Shown: piece by piece, positions 1-5,180 of the stretch
How positions within the stretch are numbered: the first letter of the stretch is position 1
Layout: each line of letters starts with the position of its first letter
Position numbers and translations under genes: made by a program
Assembly (NCBI GenBank): GCA_019894735.1
Contig: JAGXOB010000028.1
Coordinates: 19,266 to 24,445 of the forward strand
DNA length: 5,180 nucleotides
Direction of reading: 5' to 3'
From: Promethearchaeota archaeon
GTDB taxonomy: Archaea; Asgardarchaeota; Lokiarchaeia; Sigynarchaeales; SOKP01
Notes under the pieces: generated by a model
What the model saw: the letters and a program-made list of their open reading frames with translations, nothing else
What the model was told of the DNA's origin: nothing
Database searches by the model: none

Positions 1-563
1 ATTTGATCACAGCACCTGTAGCAGTTCTTATATTTCCTTTCACATTTCAAATAACTGATATGGTTAATGAGAATTTTGGGCGAAGAAAGACCCACAGAAT
101 GATATTTATAGCATTTATCACGCAAATTCTAATGGCAATTTTTATTTGGTTCAGTATTGAAATCCCTGGTTTTCCTTTTTGGAGCGCTACTGATCAAATG
201 TTTTGGGTAAACTTTTTCGGATCAACTATCCGAATAACGATTGCTTCTTGGATATCATTTATTATAACTGAGAATTTAGATGCTATTTTATTCTCAAAAT
301 TAAAAAAACTAACCAGAGGGAAAAATCTCTGGATTAGAAACATTTTTAGTGACCTTCCAACTCTCGCTTTAGATAGTCTAATTTTTGTTAGTATAGCATT
401 TGGAGGTTTATTAGACATTTGGCCTATAATATGGGGTCAGTTATTAACAAAATGGTTTTTTGGAATTATTGATACACCTTTCATGTATTTATCTCGGGGA
501 ATCATCAACGGAAAAATCAATATTCTGGGCAGTTTATTTGGAGAAAATGAAGAGAATAAATAA
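1..563 (+). CDS. yhhQ: YhhQ-family queuosine/archaeosine precursor transporter (5'-truncated)
   Basis: Integral membrane protein of the YhhQ/QPTR (old DUF165, VUT) family, which imports 7-deazaguanine precursors such as preQ0/preQ1 for tRNA modification. In an archaeon the likely end product is archaeosine or queuosine; the exact substrate is inference. About 186 residues are visible. The first complete codon is TTG at position 3, but it sits just before a conserved internal helix, so I read it as internal leucine, with some 30-50 N-terminal residues lost off the window edge. Family signatures by visible residue: FPFTFQITD with a following E and G (11-26), LDAILFSKLKK (92-102), and LWIRN followed by a helix carrying Asp124 (109-128). 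Several hydrophobic segments follow, then KWFFGIIDTPFMYL (150-163) and a short polar tail. The gene ends in TAA and converges on the DUF362 gene 13 bp away. Family assignment is firm; transport specificity is not visible. Confidence 0.87.
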   Translation, partial: LITAPVAVLIFPFTFQITDMVNENFGRRKTHRMIFIAFITQILMAIFIWFSIEIPGFPFWSATDQMFWVNFFGSTIRITIASWISFIITENLDAILFSKLKKLTRGKNLWIRNIFSDLPTLALDSLIFVSIAFGGLLDIWPIIWGQLLTKWFFGIIDTPFMYLSRGIINGKINILGSLFGENEENK

Positions 564-576
564 TCTCGCTTTATAT

Positions 577-1782
577 TCATAGCTGAATTAATTCATAAGC
601 GATTGAACCAATTTGATTTTGCAGAGCTGATTCAAATTGCCGAATAGGGTTTAGCATTCCCATCATTGCTTTAAACTTCTCAACACCTTGTTCTAATGGT
701 TTTGTCCATTGTCCATCTTCTTTTAGAATGGGGAGCCCAGGAGCTTCAGTTTCAGCATCAAAACAAGCTTTATCGATTGCTACAGGATCAGAAGACCCAA
801 AAATCCCTAGATCAGGTACAACTGCCATCCCTGCATTGGGTACACAATCACACATTAGAGGTATATCCAAAGCAAAATTAATATACCGAATATTCTCAGG
901 ACCAAAAGAATTAACGACAGCTGTTGCACAATCAATAAAACGATCTAGAAATTCATTAGTTTCGTTCATTTTTGGTTTTTTGATTGCTCGTTTAATTGGA
1001 CATTTCAAAAAGCACATAAAACACCCATAACAAAGCTCAGCATCTATTAAAGCCTTCTCATCTTTAATTTTTATAGCTTTTACTGGACAGGAACTAATGC
1101 ACTCTTGCTTACATTGAGAAATGTCGCATTTTCTTTCATTTATTTTTAACATAGCTTCCGCGTGAGCTAGATGTTTATTATGTTTTGTTACGCATCCAAT
1201 TCCAAGTTGTTTTAGTGCACCACCAAATCCTGCTTGAGGATGACCTTTAAAATGAGACACTACAAGAAGTTTATCGTAATTAAAGAGATCTTTCCCTACT
1301 GAAACCTTTTTTAACGTGATACCGTTTATATCTACAATTTCTCGTTTAATTCCATTTTCCCCATCAATAAATTTAAGTGGAGCTCCAACGATAGATTCAT
1401 CATACCCATGCAATTTGGCAATTTCTTGATGCTCTGTAGCATTTTTACGATGTCCGATACAGATTGAATAATCCTCACTTATTTCAATATTTTGGAGATG
1501 ATTTCCACCTCCTTGAGTTTCAATCAATGTTGGAATTCCCCCTAATGATTTAACCGCTTTGACTACTTCGTGGATATAATCATGACGTAAATATTGTGTG
1601 TTATGAGCCTCACCTACATGAACTTTAATAGCAACTTGATCTCCAGGGTTAACATTATCTAATATTTTATCTAAAATTAACCGGGTTTTTACTAATTTGT
1701 TAGTAACCATATTTTTTGAAGTGTTATTTAAGGCCGCTACCTCATTTGGTGATGCCCAGTATACTTTTGGTTCATCTGTCAT
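577..1782 (-). CDS. DUF362 protein with two ferredoxin-type 4Fe-4S motifs
   Basis: A 401-residue probable cytosolic iron-sulfur protein of the DUF362 family (COG2768-like 'Fe-S centre protein'), whose reaction is not established. The N-terminal DUF362 half carries KVHVGE (53-58), an ETQGGG segment (88-93) and SHFKGHPQAGFGGALKQLG (176-194). An inserted ferredoxin domain follows: C219-x4-C-x3-C-x3-CP, then C251-x2-C-x2-C-x3-CP. The C-terminal half resumes DUF362 with CDCVPNAG (311-318) and GSSDPVAIDKAC (329-340), both typical of the family. There is no signal peptide or membrane segment. Length is normal and there is no frameshift. The ATG at 1782 is chosen because its N-terminus leads directly into the domain and AAAAGGT (1792-1798), a weak Shine-Dalgarno sequence, lies 9 nt upstream. 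The gene starts 149 bp after the flavoprotein gene and probably has its own promoter. The first cysteine motif has non-standard spacing (see findings). Electron transfer or Fe-S scaffold roles are possible; I assign neither. Confidence 0.93.
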   Translation of the reverse strand: MTDEPKVYWASPNEVAALNNTSKNMVTNKLVKTRLILDKILDNVNPGDQVAIKVHVGEAHNTQYLRHDYIHEVVKAVKSLGGIPTLIETQGGGNHLQNIEISEDYSICIGHRKNATEHQEIAKLHGYDESIVGAPLKFIDGENGIKREIVDINGITLKKVSVGKDLFNYDKLLVVSHFKGHPQAGFGGALKQLGIGCVTKHNKHLAHAEAMLKINERKCDISQCKQECISSCPVKAIKIKDEKALIDAELCYGCFMCFLKCPIKRAIKKPKMNETNEFLDRFIDCATAVVNSFGPENIRYINFALDIPLMCDCVPNAGMAVVPDLGIFGSSDPVAIDKACFDAETEAPGLPILKEDGQWTKPLEQGVEKFKAMMGMLNPIRQFESALQNQIGSIAYELIQL

Positions 1783-1813
1783 TTTCTTTTTACCTTTTTA
1801 AAAAAATATCAAT

Positions 1814-1836
1814 CTAAATATTTTCTAATTATTTAG
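1814..1836. repeat. Short AT-rich inverted repeat upstream of the DUF362 gene
   Basis: Two perfect 7-bp arms, CTAAATA (1814-1820) and TATTTAG (1830-1836), are separated by 9 bp. They lie 32-54 bp upstream of the DUF362 start codon, near where transcription would begin if the box at 1851-1860 is the TATA element, so an operator is conceivable. In DNA this AT-rich, arms of this size occur often by chance. Confidence 0.25.
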
Positions 1837-1850
1837 TTTACTATTTGTTT

Positions 1851-1860
1851 CTATTTATAA
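1851..1860 (-). promoter_or_regulatory. Candidate archaeal TATA box for the DUF362 gene
   Basis: Read on the minus strand this is TTATAAATAG, preceded by an A-rich AATTAA that could serve as a TFB-recognition element. It lies 69-78 bp upstream of the ATG at 1782. Archaeal transcription starts about 25 bp downstream of the box, so the leader would be roughly 45-50 nt and would include the AAAAGGT ribosome-binding site. The 149-bp gap (1783-1931) holds no gene. The background is AT-rich, so this is a candidate only. Confidence 0.4.
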
Positions 1861-1931
1861 TTAATTCTAATCAAACTAAAGAGATTTTAAGGATTTAACT
1901 AGTGAGGATAAATAACCGATTACTACTGTAT

Positions 1932-2822
1932 TTATTTGGGGAGAATTGTAAATTGATCTTCTTTAAAGCCCCAATATTTTAGTATTTCTGCGGCTTCGAC
2001 CATAATATTTTCTATCAATTCATGAATGGAACAATTTTTTTTCTGATGAGTAATAGCTGCTGAGAGTACTCTAGTTCCTTTTAACTCTCGATGATATAAT
2101 TGTTTGTGGTAATCTTCAGAAAGTACATCCATCTCTAACCATCTTTCCTTGGATTCTTGAGAAGCAGGACTTTCTTTCGTCGTAAGGATCGCTGAACCTA
2201 AGCAAACTCCCTCAGCACCCATACCTAATGCGGCTAAAAAACCACGCGCGTCACCGATACCGCCTGCTGCAATTATTGGTGTTTTTAACAGTCGCTTAGC
2301 TAAAGTGACATTGATTAGAGTAGTATGTTGGAAAGGATTTTTGAAACCTGAAGCTTCCATCCCTATTAATGTAATAGCGCTTGCTCCAGCTCTTTCTGCT
2401 GAGATTGCATGTCGAAGTAAAGCACATTTATGAACCCAAAAGCAACCTGCATCTATTATTCTTTCACCAAGTTGTGTTGCTTGATACGCAGAGGTAGTAA
2501 AGACTTCAACGCCTTCATCAATAGCAATTTCTAAATAGCTTAAGTAGTCTTCTTTGGTAACATTACTGAGCGGATCGAATGCTCTTACTCCTGGCGGTAA
2601 AACAGTTAAGTTAACGCCAAAAGGTTTATCTGTCATTTCTTTCATTTTTATAAGTTCTGACCTGAAATTACCGAGGTTATAATTCAAACCGGTAATGATT
2701 CCTAACCCACCCGCGTTTGAGAACGACGCGGCAAATTCAGTTCTACCTAAGCCTGCAAATGCAGCCATAATTAATGGATACTTAGTACCCGTCATTTCAT
2801 TAATAGAAGTTTTCCAAATCAT
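1932..2822 (-). CDS. Nitronate monooxygenase/FabK-like FMN TIM-barrel protein, atypical active site
   Basis: Flavoprotein of the NMO (2-nitropropane dioxygenase) family, 296 residues, normal length, soluble. The family includes FMN-dependent nitronate oxidases and FabK-type enoyl reductases. Features from N- to C-terminus: TGTKYPLIMAAF (12-23), the usual barrel entry; AGGLGIITG (37-45), an FMN-contact glycine loop; FGVNLTV (68-74); HKC (131-133); GMEASGF (154-160); AAGGIGDARG (185-194) and GAEGVCLGS (202-210), the FMN phosphate-binding strands. The HKC region resembles the NMO subgroup that carries an E-x-x-G-H-P-G motif. Here the position of the catalytic His is Phe160, so nitronate oxidation is doubtful. 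I chose the ATG at 2822, which fits the family start; an in-frame TTG at 2831 would add three residues. No clear Shine-Dalgarno sequence precedes either. The membrane-protein gene ends 14 bp upstream, so co-transcription and translational coupling are likely. Family is firm, substrate unknown. Confidence 0.9.
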   Translation of the reverse strand: MIWKTSINEMTGTKYPLIMAAFAGLGRTEFAASFSNAGGLGIITGLNYNLGNFRSELIKMKEMTDKPFGVNLTVLPPGVRAFDPLSNVTKEDYLSYLEIAIDEGVEVFTTSAYQATQLGERIIDAGCFWVHKCALLRHAISAERAGASAITLIGMEASGFKNPFQHTTLINVTLAKRLLKTPIIAAGGIGDARGFLAALGMGAEGVCLGSAILTTKESPASQESKERWLEMDVLSEDYHKQLYHRELKGTRVLSAAITHQKKNCSIHELIENIMVEAAEILKYWGFKEDQFTILPK

Positions 2823-2836
2823 AATAATCAAATAAA

Positions 2837-3820
2837 TTAAGGATCAATTTTTTGTAATTCTATTATTTTCAACTCTATTTCCTCATATTGATTAGGGTAA
2901 AAACGCTTAAAAACTCTTACCCAATCATATCCTATCAATGAACCAGCTAAAAAGACAAGTAAATAACCAAGATTGATTGTATCCTCAGAACTAAGCACAT
3001 CTTTAGGGATGAATTTTGTGCCATATATTACCATACTAAATGAAATTCCGGTCAATATTGCCCCTAATGGAAAGATATATAGCTTTGAGAGTCTAAAAAA
3101 GGAAATATTATCGTGATTCATTGAATTGAAGATTGAACTGTTTTCCTTAGCTTTTTTCGGGGAAGGGGGTATTTTTTTTACAAATCTAAAGCTGATTATA
3201 TCTTTGAAATCTCTTAGAATAAAGAAACCACCAAAAAATAAGAAAAAATACAGAAGGATCATTATTATTGCTAAATATACCTTAAATTCCTTCAAAAAAA
3301 TATCAAACTGGATTAGGTATGTACGGAATGTAAAAAACAGGACACCTAATCCGACTAAGATTATTCCAAATAATCCCTCGTGCAAATGGTATTTGCCAAT
3401 AAAGTTTCCTTCAAATTTTGATGTAAATTTCTTAATGTAGTAAACGATCAAAATCAATAAACCTGGAGCGACGATAGAAGTTGAGATAAACAATATAATT
3501 TCTAAAAAATCATCACTCGTATTTGAAAGTAAATTTAAATCAAGGATAGAATCGAAATGAGAGATATTCCATGCAACTATTCCAAATATAATAAGGATAA
3601 GGTACAATTTTTTAAAAACGCTGATTTTGATAATAAGTACTAAAATAAAAAAGTAAATATTCAACAAGATAAGTGATGTGGCTCGAATGAGAGTTAACTT
3701 ATAGGAATACCATACAAATAATTGCTTATTAAGTAAATAATCTACTATAGAGGAGTAAACAATGAGTGAGAAAGTAAAGATAATTACGATCTTAGTTAGA
3801 ATCGAATAACTTCTTTTCAT
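2837..3820 (-). CDS. Eight-helix integral membrane protein, unknown function
   Basis: I do not recognise this 327-residue protein. Hydrophobic segments fall at about residues 11-28, 43-65, 69-86, 106-129, 147-168, 180-201, 246-267 and 282-300. Lys/Arg-rich loops (66-71, 130-143, 203-224) and both termini place N- and C-termini in the cytoplasm. The acidic loop at 87-105 would be outside, so the positive-inside pattern is consistent with eight helices. The longest cytosolic loop (about 202-245) contains KKIPPSPKK. A segment KYHLHEGLFGI (143-153) at the start of helix 5 has two His and a Glu that could bind metal or a proton, but this is speculation. There is no signal peptide distinct from helix 1. 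Composition is very rich in Ile, Leu, Phe and Lys, as expected for an AT-rich genome. The ATG at 3820 has no Shine-Dalgarno sequence, but a TATA-like box suggests a leaderless message. The flavoprotein gene follows after 14 bp and may be a functional partner. Confidence 0.82.
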   Translation of the reverse strand: MKRSYSILTKIVIIFTFSLIVYSSIVDYLLNKQLFVWYSYKLTLIRATSLILLNIYFFILVLIIKISVFKKLYLILIIFGIVAWNISHFDSILDLNLLSNTSDDFLEIILFISTSIVAPGLLILIVYYIKKFTSKFEGNFIGKYHLHEGLFGIILVGLGVLFFTFRTYLIQFDIFLKEFKVYLAIIMILLYFFLFFGGFFILRDFKDIISFRFVKKIPPSPKKAKENSSIFNSMNHDNISFFRLSKLYIFPLGAILTGISFSMVIYGTKFIPKDVLSSEDTINLGYLLVFLAGSLIGYDWVRVFKRFYPNQYEEIELKIIELQKIDP

Positions 3821-3842
3821 TAAATTTTATAAAATAAAATAT

Positions 3843-3850
3843 TATTTATA
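3843..3850 (-). promoter_or_regulatory. Candidate TATA box giving a leaderless membrane-protein mRNA
   Basis: TATAAATA on the minus strand lies 23-30 bp upstream of the ATG at 3820. That spacing puts the transcription start at or within a few bases of the start codon, which fits the absence of a Shine-Dalgarno sequence there. A second box, TTTATAAG at 3874-3881, is an equally good match and would give a leader of about 30-35 nt. The 83-bp gap (3821-3903) is otherwise empty. Confidence 0.38.
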
Positions 3851-3903
3851 CTGAATCAGTTTTAGGTTTGAATCTTATAAATTTAGAAGCGTTATAAAAT
3901 GAG

Positions 3904-4761
3904 TTATAATTTTAAAAGTTTCATAGCATTTTTATATAAAATAGCTTCCTTAAATCCGTCTGAAATCGGTAAGTTTAACGCAGCAGGTACAATTTTATTC
4001 CAATGTTCTAATGGATGATCAGATGCAAATAATACTTTATCTTCTGCATTGTATTTAGAAAATGCCTCAAAAGGAAACCACTGGTACAGGTCAGAATATG
4101 TAGAAATATCAATATAGACATTTGGGTGTCTGATAACTACGCCCCAGGCATCCCAAAACCATGGAACTCCCATGTGCCCCATTATGATTGTTAGATCTTG
4201 ATGTCTAGAGGCCAAAGCGTCTACTAGCATAGGATGACCGTATTTTGTAATTGAACCTATTATTGAAACTAAATGTGATGTGTGAGTCCAAAGAGGAACA
4301 TTAAAATCTATTATTTTTTTCCATAAGGGGTCATATTTCTTATCAGAAATATCAAACTTTTGCGCTGGAGGTACAAGTTTGACGCCTTTAAGTCCTAGCG
4401 ATGTTATAGCATATTCAAGCTGATCTATCGCATCTGGTGCTGGAACATCAATACACGCAAATCCAATAAATTTCTCTGGATATTTCTTAACAAAATCAGC
4501 AATATTATCATTTGTTACTATACATACTCCGTAAGCTGTCGTAAGGTTATATGAAACAATCACAGCTTTATCAATATTGTATTTTTCCATCTGAGTAACA
4601 TAATCATCAATAGATATTTTTGACAAGAGAACTTCATAGAATTTAAACATTGCTCTACGACCTTTTTTATTATTACCAAGTAGAGCATCAGCTACAAAAT
4701 TAAGATCATCACCCCAATCAGCCTCTTTACAAAAAGGATGCACATGCATATCAATAATCAA
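3904..4761 (-). CDS. Amidohydrolase family 2 (ACMSD-like) metal-dependent hydrolase/decarboxylase
   Basis: A 285-residue cytosolic TIM-barrel enzyme of the Amidohydro_2 family, whose members hydrolyse, hydrate or decarboxylate small carboxylic and aromatic acids (ACMSD, gamma-resorcylate decarboxylase, LigI-type lactonase). The metal-site pattern is complete: D4-x-H6-x-H8 at strand 1, K128 in GLKGVKLVPP (123-132), H160 in WTHTSH (158-163), H196 in GHMG (195-198), and D248 in ASDHP (246-250). By analogy with ACMSD, H6, H8, H160 and D248 would bind the metal and H196 would act as catalytic base. The start is TTG at 4761. The next ATG (M5) would remove D4 of the metal-site motif, an in-frame stop lies just upstream, and GGTGAG at 4770-4775 is correctly spaced. 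nreA ends 71 bp upstream and a TATA-like box lies in the gap. Substrate cannot be told from sequence, and no neighbour names a catabolic pathway. Confidence 0.9.
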   Translation of the reverse strand: MIIDMHVHPFCKEADWGDDLNFVADALLGNNKKGRRAMFKFYEVLLSKISIDDYVTQMEKYNIDKAVIVSYNLTTAYGVCIVTNDNIADFVKKYPEKFIGFACIDVPAPDAIDQLEYAITSLGLKGVKLVPPAQKFDISDKKYDPLWKKIIDFNVPLWTHTSHLVSIIGSITKYGHPMLVDALASRHQDLTIIMGHMGVPWFWDAWGVVIRHPNVYIDISTYSDLYQWFPFEAFSKYNAEDKVLFASDHPLEHWNKIVPAALNLPISDGFKEAILYKNAMKLLKL

Positions 4762-4769
4762 TCTAATAT

Positions 4770-4775
4770 CTCACC
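4770..4775 (-). promoter_or_regulatory. Shine-Dalgarno site that fixes the TTG start of the amidohydrolase
   Basis: GGTGAG on the minus strand is a classic archaeal ribosome-binding sequence and ends 8 nt before the TTG at 4761. The reading frame is closed by TGA at 4771-4773, overlapping this site, so TTG is the only usual start codon that keeps the complete D-x-H-x-H metal motif. Confidence 0.7.
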
Positions 4776-4808
4776 AATTTCTTTAAGATTTGAACAAAAA
4801 TAAGAATA

Positions 4809-4816
4809 ATTTAAAA
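4809..4816 (-). promoter_or_regulatory. Candidate TATA box for the amidohydrolase gene
   Basis: TTTTAAAT on the minus strand lies 48-55 bp upstream of the TTG start. A start site about 25 bp downstream would give a leader of roughly 25 nt that contains the GGTGAG site. The box lies in the 71-bp gap after nreA. A T5 run further downstream (minus strand, within 4794-4803) could end the nreA transcript. All of this is weak evidence in AT-rich DNA, and read-through from nreA is equally possible. Confidence 0.3.
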
Positions 4817-4832
4817 TTAAGAATTAGATACT

Positions 4833-5180
4833 TTATAAAAAATTATCGATCGTTCTTTGAGTTTTAATGAAATTTATTAATTTACTGCTCTGTTTCCAAT
4901 ATTTGTAGCTTACCATGAATCCTTCCGCCATTTTTTTTGTTGAATCGTTGAAATTGTCGAGAATTAGAGGGTTACCTAGTTCCATCGCATTTTTTACCGT
5001 TTCTCTGATAACCCAAACACCTAAAGGAACCACATAACCTCCTTGTACTTCCCGAAAGATTAGAACGCTTGCTTGTCTGCCGATTTTATACAAATATTCG
5101 CAGACTTCTTTTCGAGCAGCATAGTAGGCACCGGTGATGTTACTCGCATAATTTTTTCTACCTTTGTAAAATTCAAAATC
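4833..5180 (-). CDS. nreA: Nre-family DNA repair protein, C-terminal part, with terminal PIP box
   Basis: The 3' 115 codons of an archaeal Nre gene; the reading frame stays open to the window edge, so the N-terminal domain and start lie outside. A TTG at 5091-5093 is in frame but falls inside a conserved region and is not the start. The visible part matches the Nre C-terminal domain: FYKGRKNYASNITGAYYAAR (visible residues 4-23), EYLYKIGRQASVLIFRE (27-43), then a PLGVWVIRE segment (52-60), and a Leu/Lys-rich tail. The last eight residues, QRTIDNFL (108-115), fit the PCNA-interacting motif Q-x-x-I/L/M-x-x-F-hydrophobic. Nre proteins are reported to act with PCNA in archaeal DNA-damage repair; in haloarchaea NreA acts together with UvrABC against mitomycin C damage. 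The zinc-finger region expected at the N-terminus cannot be checked here. NreA and NreB paralogues cannot be separated from this fragment, so the symbol is provisional. Confidence 0.88.
   Translation of the reverse strand, partial: DFEFYKGRKNYASNITGAYYAARKEVCEYLYKIGRQASVLIFREVQGGYVVPLGVWVIRETVKNAMELGNPLILDNFNDSTKKMAEGFMVSYKYWKQSSKLINFIKTQRTIDNFL

Noticed and set aside
194..418. 74-codon minus-strand reading frame
   Set aside because: It lies antisense inside the well-supported transporter gene, shows no family motif, and is a shadow frame.
696..1030. Two plus-strand reading frames (61 and 100 codons)
   Set aside because: Both are antisense to the conserved C-terminal half of the DUF362 gene and show no recognisable protein features.
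3160..3310. A/T homopolymer runs as a possible repeat or terminator
   Set aside because: They are Lys- and Phe-rich codons within the membrane-protein gene and show no unit that recurs.
3126..3440. 104-codon plus-strand reading frame
   Set aside because: It is antisense to the membrane-protein gene. Its Lys/Asn/Ile-rich translation reflects the AT-rich complement of hydrophobic codons, with no motif or ribosome-binding site that I can recognise.
577..4761. A single five-gene operon or novel multi-gene system
   Set aside because: Only the membrane-protein/flavoprotein pair is tightly spaced. The other gaps (71, 83 and 149 bp) contain plausible promoters, and the products share no obvious pathway.
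4833..5093. Complete 86-residue small protein starting at TTG 5093
   Set aside because: The frame is open to the window edge and the upstream 29 codons encode conserved Nre sequence, so this is the 3' part of a larger gene.

Overview
The window is AT-rich (roughly one third G+C by eye) and densely coded. It reads as archaeal DNA. The strongest evidence is the gene at the right edge, which matches the C-terminal domain of the Nre repair family, a family known from archaea. A GGTGAG ribosome-binding site and TTTATAAG/TATAAATA-type promoter boxes agree with this. The Lys/Ile/Asn-rich proteins suggest a low-GC mesophilic lineage, and an Asgard (Lokiarchaeia-like) genome is my best guess. That guess is inference from style, not from a marker gene.

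Layout from left to right. A 5'-truncated plus-strand gene for a YhhQ-type 7-deazaguanine (queuosine/archaeosine precursor) transporter fills about 1-563. It converges, with only 13 bp between stops, on five minus-strand genes that fill the rest of the window. In transcription order (right to left) these are: the 3' part of nreA, ending in a PCNA-interacting motif; a metal-dependent amidohydrolase-2 family enzyme starting at TTG; an eight-helix membrane protein of unknown function; an NMO/FabK-fold flavoprotein starting 14 bp after the membrane protein; and a DUF362 protein with two ferredoxin-type Fe-S motifs.

The membrane protein and the flavoprotein very probably share a transcript. The other minus-strand gaps (71, 83 and 149 bp) each hold a plausible TATA box, so the remaining genes may be separately transcribed. 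I see no gene-free stretch over 300 bp, no RNA gene, CRISPR array, insertion sequence or defence cassette.

The genes do not form a recognisable single pathway. The points most worth a second look are within proteins. The DUF362 protein has a first cysteine cluster with the unusual spacing also found in the ABCE1/RLI ferredoxin domain. The flavoprotein lacks the family's usual catalytic histidine. The eight-helix membrane protein is unrecognised, and nreA ends in a terminal PIP box.
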